From Rhodobacter sp. 24-YEA-8 (GTDB lineage Bacteria; Pseudomonadota; Alphaproteobacteria; Rhodobacterales; Rhodobacteraceae), in assembly GCF_900105075.1 (NCBI RefSeq), contig NZ_FNSK01000001.1, positions 186,001 through 250,000 on the forward strand: 64,000 nt of DNA, in the 5' to 3' direction. Of the stretch, positions 38,294 through 50,756 are shown piece after piece; position 1 is the stretch's first letter; the number at the start of each line of letters is the position of its first letter. A model generated the notes under the pieces. That model worked only from the letters and a program-made list of their open reading frames with translations, had not been told where the DNA came from and did not search any database. The translations under genes and the position numbers were made by a program.

Positions 38294-41110
38294 TCAATGC
38301 GCCTCGGCCCAGTTGCGGCCGGTTCCGGCCTCGACGACAAGGCGCACATCCAGCTTTACCGCCGGGTCAGAGGCGGTTTCCATCACCTCTTTCGCAACCG
38401 CAATCAGACGGTCTGCCTGGTCTTCCGCCACCTCGAACAAAAGCTCGTCATGCACCTGGAGGAGCATCCGCGCGTCGATACCCGCAATCGCGGCCGGCAT
38501 CCGGATCATGGCGCGGCGGATCACATCGGCAGCTGTGCCCTGGATCGGCGCGTTGATCGCGGCGCGTTTGGCGAAACCTGCGCCGGGGCCTTTCGCATTG
38601 ATCTGCGGTGTGTTGATGCGGCGCCCGAACAGGGTCTGCACGAATTCATGCTTTTTCGCGAAGTCGATGGTCTCGTCCATATAGGCGCGGATACCGGGGA
38701 AGCGTTCGAAATAGCGGTCGATAAAGCCCTGGGCCTCGGCGCGGGGAATGCGCAGATTGCGCGCCAGACCAAAGCCCGAAATCCCGTAGATCACCCCGAA
38801 ATTGATCGCTTTCGCCTGGCGGCGGATCATCGGGTCCATGCCTTCAACCGGCACGCCGAACATTTCGGAGGCGGTCATCGCATGGATGTCCAGCCCGTCT
38901 TTGAACGCCTGTTTCAGCGCCGGAATATTGGCGATATGGGCGAGGATCCGCAATTCGATCTGGGAATAGTCGAGCGAGACCAGCACCCGGCCTTCCGGCG
39001 CCACAAAGGCCTCGCGGATGCGGCGGCCTTCTTCGGTGCGGACCGGGATATTCTGCAGGTTCGGATCGGTCGAGGCGAGGCGCCCGGTATTGGCGCCGGC
39101 AATCGAATAAGAGGTATGAACGCGACCGGTTTCCGGATTGATCGCCTGTTGCAGCGCATCGGTATAGGTCGATTTCAGCTTTGCGATCTGGCGCCAGTCA
39201 AGGATCTTGGCCGCCAGCTTCGCGCCCTGCGGATGGCTGTCTTCCAGGGTGGTGACGTCTTCGAGAATATCGGCGCCGGTGCCATAGGCGCCGGTCTTGC
39301 CCTTTTCGCCCCCCGGCACGCCGAGCCGGTCAAAAAGCACCTCGCCAAGCTGTTTCGGAGAGCCGGGATTGAATTTTTCTCCCGCAATCTCAACGATCTC
39401 ATCTTCATATTGCGCGAGCTTTTGCGCGAAGGCATTCGACATGCGCGACAGCGTGTCGCGGTCGACCTTCACCCCCGCCATTTCCATCTCGGCCAGCACT
39501 GTGACCAGCGGGCGTTCCAGCGTCTCATAGACGGTGGTGACTTTTTCGCGGTGCAGGCGCGGCTTAAACTGCTGCCAGAAGCGCAGGGTTACATCGGCAT
39601 CTTCCGCCGCATAGGCCGCTGCCGCCGCGATCTCGACCTTGTCGAAGGTCACCTGCGATTTGCCGGTGCCGATCAGATCCTTGATCGGTTTGGTGTGATG
39701 GCCGAGATATTTCTCGGAAAGCTCGTCCATGCCGTGATTGTTGAGGCCGGCAAACATGGCATAGCTCATCAGCATCGTATCGTCGAAGGGCGCGATCCGG
39801 ATTGACGGATGCTGGCGCGCGAAAATCTTCCAGTCATATTTGATATTCTGACCGATTTTCAGGATCGACGGATCCTCCAGCATCGGTTTCAGCTTTGCCA
39901 GCACCTCGGCAGGATCCAGCTGGCCCGCAACCCGCTCGGCCGCACCGAAGAGATCATCGCCGCCCTTCACATGCGCCAGCGGGATATAGGCCGCGATGCC
40001 GGTATCGACCGAAAGCGAGATCCCGACCAGATCGGCCTGCATCTCATCAAGCGAGGTGGTCTCGGTATCGACGGCAACATGGCCGATCTCGCGAATTCGG
40101 GCGATCCAGGCATCCAGCGTGGCATGATCGGTGATGGTGACGTAGCCGGCCTCGCTGATTGCGGGCACTTCCACCTCGGTCGCGACGGCGGTGGCGGGTT
40201 TCGCTGCCTCGATCACCGGCACCTCGACCTTCAGCTTTTCGGCCACCCGGCGCGACAGACCGCGGAATTCCATATGGGTCAGAAAGCCCAGCAGCTTTTC
40301 AGCGTCAGGCTTCAGTACTTCCAGCTGATCCAGCGTCACCTCCAGCGGCACATCAGCATCCAGCGAGACGAGCTGTTTCGAGGTCAGGATCTGGTCGCGA
40401 TTGTCGATCAGCGTCTCGCGCCGCTTGGGCTGTTTGATCTCGCCCGCGCGCTCCAGAAGCTCTTCAAGCGAGCCATATTCATTGATCAGCAAAGCCGCCG
40501 TTTTCAGCCCGATGCCCGGCGCGCCCGGCACATTGTCGACCGCGTCCCCCGCGAGCGCCTGCACATCGACCACCCGGTCCGGCCCGACGCCGAATTTCTC
40601 GAATACCTCATCCGGGCCGATCTGGCGGTTTTTCATCGGTTCGAGAATATCGACGCCTGGGCGCACCAGCTGCATCAGATCCTTGTCGGATGAGATGATC
40701 GTCGCCGAGCCCCCGGCCTCGACGGCAAGCCGCGCCAGGGTCGCAATGATGTCATCGGCCTCATAGCCCGGCTGTTCGATACAGGCGACGTTGAAGGCCC
40801 GCGTCGCCTCGCGCGTCAGCGGGAATTGCGGGCGCAGATCCTCGGGCGGCGGCGGACGGTTTGCCTTGTAATCGGGGTAGATATCGTTGCGGAAAGTTTT
40901 GGACGAATGGTCGAACACCACCGCGATATGGGTGGCCGCGCCCGAAGAGCGCTCTTTCGTGATTTCGCCCCAGAGGATATTCGAGAACCCCTGCACCGCA
41001 CCCACCGGCGTGCCATCGGATTTCGTCAGGGGCGGCAGCGCATGATAGGCCCGGAAAATATAGGCCGAGCCGTCGATCAGATGCAGGTGATGGCCTTTGC
41101 CGAACGTCAT
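38294..41110 (-). CDS. polA: DNA polymerase I
   Basis: The 938-residue protein has all three domains. The N-terminal 5' nuclease has LIDGSAYIFRAYHA and SSDKDLMQL. A 3'-5' exonuclease domain keeps the catalytic DTET (VAVDTETTSLDEMQADLVGI), so proofreading is probably active. The family A polymerase domain has DYSQIELRILAHIANIP (motif A), RRQAKAINFGVIYGISGFGLA (motif B) and LLQVHDELLFEV (motif C). It fills gaps in repair and removes Okazaki primers. It begins about 110 bases from the divergent zincin gene. Confidence 0.97.
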   Translation of the reverse strand: MTFGKGHHLHLIDGSAYIFRAYHALPPLTKSDGTPVGAVQGFSNILWGEITKERSSGAATHIAVVFDHSSKTFRNDIYPDYKANRPPPPEDLRPQFPLTREATRAFNVACIEQPGYEADDIIATLARLAVEAGGSATIISSDKDLMQLVRPGVDILEPMKNRQIGPDEVFEKFGVGPDRVVDVQALAGDAVDNVPGAPGIGLKTAALLINEYGSLEELLERAGEIKQPKRRETLIDNRDQILTSKQLVSLDADVPLEVTLDQLEVLKPDAEKLLGFLTHMEFRGLSRRVAEKLKVEVPVIEAAKPATAVATEVEVPAISEAGYVTITDHATLDAWIARIREIGHVAVDTETTSLDEMQADLVGISLSVDTGIAAYIPLAHVKGGDDLFGAAERVAGQLDPAEVLAKLKPMLEDPSILKIGQNIKYDWKIFARQHPSIRIAPFDDTMLMSYAMFAGLNNHGMDELSEKYLGHHTKPIKDLIGTGKSQVTFDKVEIAAAAAYAAEDADVTLRFWQQFKPRLHREKVTTVYETLERPLVTVLAEMEMAGVKVDRDTLSRMSNAFAQKLAQYEDEIVEIAGEKFNPGSPKQLGEVLFDRLGVPGGEKGKTGAYGTGADILEDVTTLEDSHPQGAKLAAKILDWRQIAKLKSTYTDALQQAINPETGRVHTSYSIAGANTGRLASTDPNLQNIPVRTEEGRRIREAFVAPEGRVLVSLDYSQIELRILAHIANIPALKQAFKDGLDIHAMTASEMFGVPVEGMDPMIRRQAKAINFGVIYGISGFGLARNLRIPRAEAQGFIDRYFERFPGIRAYMDETIDFAKKHEFVQTLFGRRINTPQINAKGPGAGFAKRAAINAPIQGTAADVIRRAMIRMPAAIAGIDARMLLQVHDELLFEVAEDQADRLIAVAKEVMETASDPAVKLDVRLVVEAGTGRNWAEAH

Positions 41111-41222
41111 GTCATGCTCCCCGTTCTGTCAGGCGGCAGATATGGCAGAGACGGGCGGCGCGGTCCAGCCGGGCGGCATTCCGGGCCTTTTCCCGGATGC
41201 GCGCCGGGGCTAGTCTGGGCAT

Positions 41223-41633
41223 ATGACAAATCCCTCGCCCGATGCCATCGCCCCTTCGCTTGACCTGATCGAAAGCCTCGCCCGCGAGGCGGTCGCGACC
41301 CTGCCGGAACCCTGGAGGCTTCCCGCGACCCATGTCGTGCTGAGGGTCGAGGATTTCGCGCCTGAAGAGATGCTCGAGGCGATGGATCTCAATGATCCGT
41401 TCGAGCTGACCGGCCTTTACGAGGGCATTCCCCTGACCGAGAAATCGGTTTCGGACCAGGCGCTGCATCCGGATATGGTCTGGCTCTTCCGCCGCCCGAT
41501 CCTTGATGAATGGGCCGAGCGCGGCAATGTCTCGCTCCAGGAACTGGTCAGCCATGTGGTGATCCATGAACTGGCGCATCATTTCGGCTGGTCGGATGCG
41601 GAAATCTCCGAGGTCGACCGCTGGTGGGAATGA
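41223..41633 (+). CDS. zincin-like metallopeptidase family protein (DUF1025 type)
   Basis: The 136-residue protein has HELAHHFG, a HExxH zinc motif, near residue 120, preceded by SLQELVSHVVI. The N-terminal half includes LPEPWRLPATHVVLRVEDFAPEEM and LTGLYEGIPLTEKS, characteristic of the small COG3824-type zincin family. A peptidase role is predicted but no substrate is known. It is divergently transcribed from polA. Confidence 0.87.
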   Translation: MTNPSPDAIAPSLDLIESLAREAVATLPEPWRLPATHVVLRVEDFAPEEMLEAMDLNDPFELTGLYEGIPLTEKSVSDQALHPDMVWLFRRPILDEWAERGNVSLQELVSHVVIHELAHHFGWSDAEISEVDRWWE

Positions 41634-41785
41634 TCCCGCCTACAGCCCTCCGCCTGACGGGACTGTGATGTGCCTCTGTCACATGGGGCGGCTATCTTCT
41701 GCGAGCCGCCCGCCCGACGCGCTTGTCTGAAGACCTGCGCATCGGCCGGGGGAGCCATCCGCCGATCCGCCCAGAGGAAATCCGA

Positions 41786-42727
41786 ATGTCAGGACTGACC
41801 CGCCGCCACGCGCTTTTTGCGACTGCCTCCCTGCCTTTTGCCGCCGCCGCAACCCTTGGCCTGCCGCAAAAAGCCAGCGCCCAGGCCGAGTTGCAGGGCG
41901 CCGGAGGCGGCCTCTTCCGCCGCTTCCGCCATGGCGCATTCGAGGTGACGACGCTCCTTGCCGGCACGGGCGAGAATTCCAATCCGAAAGGCACTTTCGG
42001 GCTGAATGTCAGCGACGCGGATTTCGCTGCGTCGTCGCAGGCGGCGTTTATCCCTGTCGACCGCGCCGTGAATTTCTTCACGCCGGTCCTCGTCAATACC
42101 GGCAAAGAACTCATCCTCTTTGACACCGGGCTCGCGGCCGAAGGCGTACTGGCGGCGCTCGGCCAGGCGGGGATCTCACCGCAACAGGTGGATGCGGTTG
42201 TGCTGACCCATATGCATGCCGACCATATCGGCGGGCTGACCATGTCGGATGGCGCCACGCCGGTTTTCCCGCGTGCACGCTACATCACCTCGCAGATCGA
42301 ATATGACTACTGGGCCGGCCAGGAGAATGAAGGCTTTGAGAAAAAGGTCCGCCCGTTGCGCGATCTGACGAGGTTCGTCACCGATGGCGGCGAGGCCGCT
42401 CCCGGCATCACCGCGCTTGCCGCCTATGGCCATACGCCAGGCCATATGGCCTGGATGATCGAGAGCGAGGGCAAGCTGCTCGTTCTCACCGCCGATACCG
42501 CAAATCACTATGTCTGGTCTTTGGAAAACCCCGACTGGGAGGTGCGGTTCGATCTCGACAAGACCGAGGCCGCCGCCACCCGCAAGCGCATCTTCGGCAT
42601 GATCGCCGCCGACCGCCTGCCCTTCATCGGCTATCATATGCCGTTCCCGGGCCTTGGCTATGCCGAGCCAAAAGGGGCGGGCTTCCGCTTCGTCCCCCAC
42701 AGCTATCAGCTGGCTTTTGATGCTTAA
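41786..42727 (+). CDS. MBL-fold metallohydrolase, Tat-exported
   Basis: The protein of 313 residues has a twin-arginine signal (MSGLTRRHALFATASLPFAAAATLGLP, processed near ASAQAE). The metallo-beta-lactamase fold has the HMHADHIGGL motif near 155, plus GHTPGHMAWMI and VLTADTANHYVW as further metal ligands. Tat export suits a metal-loaded periplasmic hydrolase. Lactonase-, lactamase- and phosphodiesterase-like activities all occur in this superfamily, so the substrate remains open. A GAGGAAA site precedes the ATG. Confidence 0.88.
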   Translation: MSGLTRRHALFATASLPFAAAATLGLPQKASAQAELQGAGGGLFRRFRHGAFEVTTLLAGTGENSNPKGTFGLNVSDADFAASSQAAFIPVDRAVNFFTPVLVNTGKELILFDTGLAAEGVLAALGQAGISPQQVDAVVLTHMHADHIGGLTMSDGATPVFPRARYITSQIEYDYWAGQENEGFEKKVRPLRDLTRFVTDGGEAAPGITALAAYGHTPGHMAWMIESEGKLLVLTADTANHYVWSLENPDWEVRFDLDKTEAAATRKRIFGMIAADRLPFIGYHMPFPGLGYAEPKGAGFRFVPHSYQLAFDA

Positions 42728-42731
42728 GCCG

Positions 42732-42761
42732 CTTTCATCTGTCTGAAAGTATCCCGGGGGT
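42732..42761 (-). repeat. dispersed GGGATACTTT..GACAGATGAAAG element, copy 3
   Basis: This reverse-strand copy reads CCCCCGGGATACTTTCAGACAGATGAAAG, directly after the MBL gene stop. It is followed by a hairpin around GAGGGGGCTGGCCCCCTC (42777-42794). Confidence 0.75.
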
Positions 42762-42890
42762 GAGCCCGGAACGGGCGAGGGGGCTGGCCCCCTCCCTGTT
42801 TTTGCCCCGCGCAAAACTGGACAAAACCGGGCGCCTGTGACAGAGGAAAGCCTTTGCAGGCCCCCATCTGTCCTGCCCGAGGATCCGCCC

Positions 42891-44234
42891 ATGTCGAAAC
42901 CCGTGTCGAAACCTGTCGTCACCCGCTTTGCCCCGTCGCCCACCGGCTATATCCATGTCGGCAATCTGCGCACCGCGCTGATGAATTACCTGATCGCCCG
43001 CAAGGCCGGTGGTACCTTCATCCTGCGGCTCGACGATACCGACCAGGAGCGCTCGAAACAGGAATATATCGACGGGCTGAAACAGGATCTCGACTGGCTC
43101 GGCCTGCATTGGGACCGGATCGAGCGCCAGTCCGCGCGCTATGACCGCTATCACGAGGCCGCCGAGAAGCTGCGCGAAAACGGACGTTTCTACGAGGCGT
43201 TCGAAAGCCCGACCGAGCTGGACCTCAAGCGCAAGAAACAGCTGAATATGGGCCGCCCGCCGGTCTATGACCGCGCATCTTACGGGCTCACGGAAGAGCA
43301 GAAGGCCGCGTTCCGCGCCGAAGGCAAGGCCGGCTACTGGCGCTTCCTGCTGAACCAGAACCGCATCGAATGGCATGACGGGATCATCGGCGATATCTCG
43401 ATCGACGCGGCCTCGGTCTCGGATCCGGTGCTGATCCGTGCCGATGGCCAGGTGCTTTATACCTTCGCCTCCTCGGTCGATGACGTGGAAATGGGCGTGA
43501 CCCATATCGTGCGCGGCGCCGACCATGTGACCAATACCGCGACCCAGATCCAGATCATGGAAGCGATGGGCGGCACCCCGCCCGAATTTGCCCACCACTC
43601 GCTGCTTTCGGGCCCGAAAGGCGAAGAGCTGTCCAAGCGCCTCGGCGCACTTTCGCTGCGCGATCTGCGCGCGCAGGGCGTCGAGCCCATGGCGCTTTTG
43701 TCGCTGATGGCGCGGCTGGGGTCTTCGAAACCGGTCGAGCCGGTTTCCTCGATCGACGAGCTGGCCGAGGGTTTCGACATCGAAAGCTTCGGCGCGGCGC
43801 CGACGAAATTCGACCCGGCCGATCTTTTCCCGCTGACCCGGCATTACGTTCAGGCCTGGCCCTTTGATCAGGTGCGCGAGCGCATTCTGGCACTTGGCGT
43901 CCCGGAAGATCAGGCCGCGCAGTTCTGGACCGTGGCCAAAGACAATATCACCGTGCCGGCGGATCTCGAGGGCTGGTGGAAGCTCTTCTCGGAAGGGGCG
44001 GAGCCGGTCATTGACGAGGCCGACCGCGACTTCCTGCGCGAGGCTCTCGCGCTTTTGCCACCGCGGCCCTGGACAAAAGAGACCTGGGGGCAATGGACGG
44101 GCGCCGTGAAAACCGCCACCGGGCGCAAGGGCAAAGACCTGTTCATGCCGTTACGAAAAGCCCTGACGGGCCAGGCGCATGGGCCGGATATGTCGGATGT
44201 CCTGCCGCTTTTGCAAAAACTTCCGGTGCTCTGA
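42891..44234 (+). CDS. gltX: glutamate--tRNA ligase
   Basis: The 447-residue class I aminoacyl-tRNA synthetase has FAPSPTGYIHVGNLRTAL (the HIGH-type motif as HVGN), LRLDDTDQERSKQEY, TYGLTEEQKAAFRAEGK-like zinc/insertion region remnants and the KMSKS-equivalent GEELSKRLGALSLRDL. The ATG at 42891 gives the expected N-terminus. Many alphaproteobacteria carry two gltX paralogues, one of which can charge tRNA-Gln for amidation; which one this is cannot be settled here. Confidence 0.94.
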   Translation: MSKPVSKPVVTRFAPSPTGYIHVGNLRTALMNYLIARKAGGTFILRLDDTDQERSKQEYIDGLKQDLDWLGLHWDRIERQSARYDRYHEAAEKLRENGRFYEAFESPTELDLKRKKQLNMGRPPVYDRASYGLTEEQKAAFRAEGKAGYWRFLLNQNRIEWHDGIIGDISIDAASVSDPVLIRADGQVLYTFASSVDDVEMGVTHIVRGADHVTNTATQIQIMEAMGGTPPEFAHHSLLSGPKGEELSKRLGALSLRDLRAQGVEPMALLSLMARLGSSKPVEPVSSIDELAEGFDIESFGAAPTKFDPADLFPLTRHYVQAWPFDQVRERILALGVPEDQAAQFWTVAKDNITVPADLEGWWKLFSEGAEPVIDEADRDFLREALALLPPRPWTKETWGQWTGAVKTATGRKGKDLFMPLRKALTGQAHGPDMSDVLPLLQKLPVL

Positions 44235-44289
44235 GGCCGGGAAAGCGGGGGCACCTGCTGCCCCCGCGTCGCGGGCAAAGCCCGCGCCT

Positions 44290-44317
44290 CACCCGGGAGT
44301 ATTTTCATCAGGACAGG
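44290..44317 (+). repeat. dispersed GGGAGTATTTTCATCAGGACAG element, copy 4 (variant)
   Basis: A diverged version with GAGTATTTTCATC in place of GATATTTAAGG, between gltX and the MATE gene, preceded by a GCGGGCAAAGCCCGC stem (44270-44284). Confidence 0.55.
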
Positions 44318-44346
44318 GGCGCGGCCCTTAATCTTGGGGGTGAGGG

Positions 44347-45750
44347 ATGGCTGAGGCGAAATTCGTTCAGGGAAATCTCTTCCGCCACATCGTGGTGATG
44401 TCGCTGACCTCTTCCATCGGGCTGATGGCGGTCTTTGTCGTCGATCTGATCAATATGGCCTATATTTCCTGGCTCGGCAGGTCCGAGCTGGCGGCGGCTG
44501 TTGGCTATGCCGGGGCGGTGTTGTTTTTCACCACCTCCTTCGGGATCGGGCTGTCGATTGCGGTTTCGGCTCTGGTGAGCCGGGCCATCGGGCAGCGGGA
44601 TCTGCGGCTTGCGCGCGAGAAGGCGACGACCGGGATGCTGCTCGGGCTGCTGTTCGGGGTGCCGTTTGCGGGGCTGGTCTGGCTCTTGCTGTCGCCGATG
44701 GTGCGGCTTTTGGGCGCTGAGGGCGAGACCCATGATCTGGCGGTACATTATCTGCAGATCGTGACCCTCGGGCAGCCGATGCTGATGCTGGGGATGATCG
44801 GTTCGGCCGTTTTGCGCGCCCATGGCGATGCCCGGGCCGCGATGATGGCAACGGTCTGGGGCGCGGTGGTGACGGCGGCACTGGATCCGGTGCTGATCTT
44901 CGGCTTCGGCCTTGATCTGACCGGTGCGGCGCTGGCCGGGCTGGTGAGCCGCGCGGTGATCCTTTTCATGGCGGTGCGGCCGATTGTGACGCGCTATGGC
45001 GGGTTTGACCGGCCTTCGCTGCGGCAGGTCTGGCATGATATGGCGCCGGTCTGGGCGATTGGCATTCCCGCGATCCTGACCCAGGTGGCGACGCCGGTGG
45101 GGCAGGCATTCGTGACCCGCACGGCCTCGGGCTTTGGTGAGGCTGCGGTGGCGGGGATGGCGATTGCCGGGCGGCTGACGCCGGTCGCCTTCGGGGTGAT
45201 TTTCGCACTGGCGGGCGCCATCGGGCCGATCATCGGCCAGAATATCGGCGCGGGGCGGATGGACCGTGTCAGGCAGGCCTTTCGCGATGCGGTGATCTTT
45301 ACCGGGCTGGTGATCCTTGTGGTCTCGGGGCTTTTGTTCCTGCTGCGCGCGCCGATTGCCGATCTGTTCAATGCGCAGGGCCTCACGCGCGAGATCGTCT
45401 ATCTGTTCTGCGGACCCCTGGCGCTGATGTGGTTCTTCAATGGGCTGATCTTTGCGGGGAATGCCGTCTGCAACAATCTTGGCCGGCCGTTCTGGTCGAC
45501 CGTGGTGAATTGGGGGCGCCATACCCTGGGCACGATTCCCTTCGCGATCTGGTTCGGCCAGATCTGGGGTGCCCAGGGGGTGCTGATCGGGCAGGCGGTG
45601 GGCGGGGTCGCCTTTGGCCTTCTGGCGGTGGTCTTTGCGCGCCTCGCGATTGCGCATCCGAACCTGCCGACGGGGCGCGGTGCGCCGGCCCCGGTCGCGG
45701 TCAGCCAGCCCGAGGCGGAAGCCGCCGCGCCGGGCGAGCGGCGGGCCTGA
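44347..45750 (+). CDS. MATE family multidrug exporter
   Basis: The 467-residue protein has twelve hydrophobic helices and the MATE pattern. It begins FVQGNLFRHIVVMSLTSSIGLMAVFVVDLINMAYISWLG. Repeated VSRAIGQ and GPIIGQNIGAG loop motifs follow, with FDRPSLRQVWHDMAPVWAIGIPAILTQVATPVGQAFVTR in the second half. MATE proteins export cationic drugs or metabolites by Na+ or H+ antiport. It is followed by the glycine riboswitch unit. Confidence 0.92.
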   Translation: MAEAKFVQGNLFRHIVVMSLTSSIGLMAVFVVDLINMAYISWLGRSELAAAVGYAGAVLFFTTSFGIGLSIAVSALVSRAIGQRDLRLAREKATTGMLLGLLFGVPFAGLVWLLLSPMVRLLGAEGETHDLAVHYLQIVTLGQPMLMLGMIGSAVLRAHGDARAAMMATVWGAVVTAALDPVLIFGFGLDLTGAALAGLVSRAVILFMAVRPIVTRYGGFDRPSLRQVWHDMAPVWAIGIPAILTQVATPVGQAFVTRTASGFGEAAVAGMAIAGRLTPVAFGVIFALAGAIGPIIGQNIGAGRMDRVRQAFRDAVIFTGLVILVVSGLLFLLRAPIADLFNAQGLTREIVYLFCGPLALMWFFNGLIFAGNAVCNNLGRPFWSTVVNWGRHTLGTIPFAIWFGQIWGAQGVLIGQAVGGVAFGLLAVVFARLAIAHPNLPTGRGAPAPVAVSQPEAEAAAPGERRA

Positions 45751-45857
45751 TCTGAGCCACAGTTTCACCGGCCCCTGCCGCATCACGCATGTCGTCTTGC
45801 GGGGGAATACCGTCGTATACGGATTTTCACTTGCCTGATGGGGGAGCCTCGGGTTAG

Positions 45858-46055
45858 TCAGAACGGGCAGGATCGGGAGAATCCGGGCAGCCCCTGACAG
45901 GGCGGGTCCGGTGCCGAAGGAGCAACCGCCCCGGTAAACTCTCAGGCGCAAGGGACCGTTTCTGCATTTGAAGACTCTGGAGAGTGGCGCGTGAGGCGCC
46001 CGCCGAAGGGATAACGATCTCAGGCGCCCCAATTGCGGGCAAGGACAGAGGGGGC
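45858..46055 (+). promoter_or_regulatory. tandem glycine riboswitch
   Basis: Two consecutive glycine aptamers are visible. The first (about 45858-45968) has CGGGAGAATCC, GTGCCGAAGGAGCAA and GGTAAACTCTCAGGCGCAAGGGACCG. The second (about 45970-46055) has ACTCTGGAGAG, CCGCCGAAGGGATAA and ATCTCAGGCGCC...GGACAGAGGGGG. These are the conserved cores of the glycine aptamer. Glycine binding in such leaders usually turns on the downstream cleavage-system genes, here gcvT-gcvH-gcvP. Confidence 0.95.
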
Positions 46056-46124
46056 ACCGGGCGGCAGGGGAACTGCCGTGTGCGGTGCCGGATATTTTCG
46101 GCCGACAGACAGGGGAGAGGCGGT

Positions 46125-47246
46125 TTGACCGACCTTTTGCGCCTTCCGTTGCACGGGCTCCATCTGGAGCTTGGCGGGAAAATGGTGCCCTTCGCGGGCT
46201 ATGAGATGCCGGTGCAGTATCCGGCCGGGGTGATGGCGGAACATCTGCATGTCAGGGCGGCAGCCGGGCTGTTCGATGTGAGCCATATGGGCCAGGTTGT
46301 CCTGCGCCCGAAAGGCTCGATGGAGAGCCTCGGGCTGGCGCTGGAGCGGCTTATGCCGGTCGATGTGCTGGGTGTTGCACCGGGCCGCCAGCGCTATGGC
46401 ATTTTCACCAGCGAGACCGGCGGCATTCTTGATGATCTGATGTTTGCCAATCGCGGGACGGATTACCTTCTGGTGGTGAATGCGGCGCGCAAGGAACATG
46501 ATTTCGCGCATCTCACCCGGCATCTCGCCGATGAGGCTGAGATCGACATCCAGACCGGGCGCGGCCTTCTGGCGCTGCAGGGGCCGGGTGCCGAGGCCGC
46601 GCTGGCGGTGCTGGTGCCGGAAGTGACGGCGATGCAGTTCATGGATGTGGTTTCGCTCGACACGGTGTTCGGTGATCTCTGGATCTCGCGCTCGGGCTAT
46701 ACGGGAGAGGACGGGTTCGAGATTTCTGTCCCCGGGGCTGCGGCGCTGGATCTGGCGCGGGCGCTGCTGTCGCTGGACGGCGTGGCGCCGATCGGCCTTG
46801 GCGCGCGCGACAGTCTGCGGCTTGAGGCAGGGCTTTGCCTTTACGGCCATGATATTGACGAGACCACCAGCCCGGTTGAGGCGGGCCTGACCTGGGCAAT
46901 CCAGAAGGCACGTCGCACCGGTGGCGCGCGGGCGGGCGGCTTCCCGGGCGAGACGCGGATCCTTGCCGAGCTGGCGGATGGCCCTTCGCGCAAACGCGTG
47001 GGGCTGCGGCCCGAGGGCCGTGCGCCGATGCGCGAAGGCGTGGAACTCTTTGCGACGGATGGCACGCCGCTTGGCGCGATCACCTCGGGTGGTTTTGGCC
47101 CCTCGGTCCAGGCACCGGTTGCCATGGGCTATGTTGCGAGCGCCTTTGCGGCCCCCGGCACCGCCATCGAGGCGGAGCTGCGCGGCAAGAAGCTTCCGGT
47201 TGTGGTTGCGGCCACGCCTTTCCATCCAACCCATTACAAACGTTAA
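46125..47246 (+). CDS. gcvT: glycine cleavage system aminomethyltransferase (T protein)
   Basis: The 373-residue protein transfers the methylene of aminomethyl-lipoyl-H protein to tetrahydrofolate. It begins [66 protein letters not shown] and [20 protein letters not shown] are the folate-binding and core segments. A TTG start (46125), preceded by AGGGGAGAGG, is the best initiation site because the next in-frame ATG lies past the conserved N-terminus. It is the first gene behind the riboswitch. Confidence 0.92.
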   Translation: MTDLLRLPLHGLHLELGGKMVPFAGYEMPVQYPAGVMAEHLHVRAAAGLFDVSHMGQVVLRPKGSMESLGLALERLMPVDVLGVAPGRQRYGIFTSETGGILDDLMFANRGTDYLLVVNAARKEHDFAHLTRHLADEAEIDIQTGRGLLALQGPGAEAALAVLVPEVTAMQFMDVVSLDTVFGDLWISRSGYTGEDGFEISVPGAAALDLARALLSLDGVAPIGLGARDSLRLEAGLCLYGHDIDETTSPVEAGLTWAIQKARRTGGARAGGFPGETRILAELADGPSRKRVGLRPEGRAPMREGVELFATDGTPLGAITSGGFGPSVQAPVAMGYVASAFAAPGTAIEAELRGKKLPVVVAATPFHPTHYKR

Positions 47247-47265
47247 GTCCCAGGGGATCGAAAAG

Positions 47266-47625
47266 ATGAAATTCACCAAGGAACATGAATGGCTGCGCGT
47301 CGAGGGTGACCTGATCGTGGTCGGGATCACCGAACATGCGGCCGAAGCGCTTGGCGATGTTGTATTCGTGGAACTGCCCGAAACGGGGGTCCAGGTGGCG
47401 GCCGGAGATGAGGTCTCGGTGATCGAGAGCGTCAAGGCGGCGTCGGATATTCTGGCGCCGGTCGAGGGCGAGATTGTCGCGGTGAATGAGGCCCTGTCGG
47501 ATAATCCGGGGCTGGTGAACGAGGATCCGCTGGGTGGTGCCTGGTTCTTCAAGCTGAAGGTTGATGACCTTTCGGTGGTCGATCAGTTCATGGATGAGGA
47601 TGAATATAAGGACTTCATCGGCTGA
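47266..47625 (+). CDS. gcvH: glycine cleavage system H protein
   Basis: The 119-residue lipoyl carrier has the lipoyl-lysine in [20 protein letters not shown] and the usual [15 protein letters not shown] start. It shuttles the aminomethyl group between P and T proteins. It starts 20 bases after gcvT, and a repeat-and-hairpin region separates it from gcvP. Confidence 0.96.
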   Translation: MKFTKEHEWLRVEGDLIVVGITEHAAEALGDVVFVELPETGVQVAAGDEVSVIESVKAASDILAPVEGEIVAVNEALSDNPGLVNEDPLGGAWFFKLKVDDLSVVDQFMDEDEYKDFIG

Positions 47626-47639
47626 GGCCGGTGAGGGCT

Positions 47640-47700
47640 AGCTGAGCGCCGGGGGGCAGCCCCCCGGACCTGCCTGAACGCCGGGGGACCAGTCCCCCGG
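47640..47700 (+). terminator. double GC hairpin between gcvH and gcvP
   Basis: GCCGGGGGGCAGCCCCCCGG (47649-47668) and CCGGGGGACCAGTCCCCCGG (about 47682-47701) are two strong stems in the gcv operon. They lie just before the dispersed element. They may reduce expression of gcvP relative to gcvTH; no T-run is present. Confidence 0.5.
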
Positions 47701-47702
47701 AC

Positions 47703-47730
47703 CCCCTGGGATATTTAAGGACAGATGAAG
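47703..47730 (+). repeat. dispersed GGGATATTT..GACAGATGAA element, copy 5
   Basis: CCCCCTGGGATATTTAAGGACAGATGAAG, upstream of gcvP. Its ATG is in frame with gcvP but is 15 codons before the true start, which is preceded by GGAGGTGCGAG. Confidence 0.85.
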
Positions 47731-47769
47731 TGGGGCGCGGTGCGTCGCCCGGCTGTCCGGAGGTGCGAG

Positions 47770-50616
<2,847 letters not shown>

Positions 50617-50675
50617 TGTGACCCGGGCACGGGGGGCTGTCTGCCCCCCGGGAAGCGGCTTTGGCCGCTTCCTCC

Positions 50676-50704
50676 CCCCGAGGATATTTTCAGACAGATG
50701 AAAG
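50676..50704 (+). repeat. dispersed GGATATTTTCAGACAGATGAAAG element, copy 6
   Basis: CCCCGAGGATATTTTCAGACAGATGAAAG follows stems GGGGGGCTGTCTGCCCCCC (about 50632-50650) and GAAGCGGCTTTGGCCGCTTC (50652-50671). It lies between gcvP and azlC. Confidence 0.85.
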
Positions 50705-50756
50705 ACCGGGTGGGGGTTTTGACATTGGTGTTATGGCGGGGTAGCGCTGCATCATC

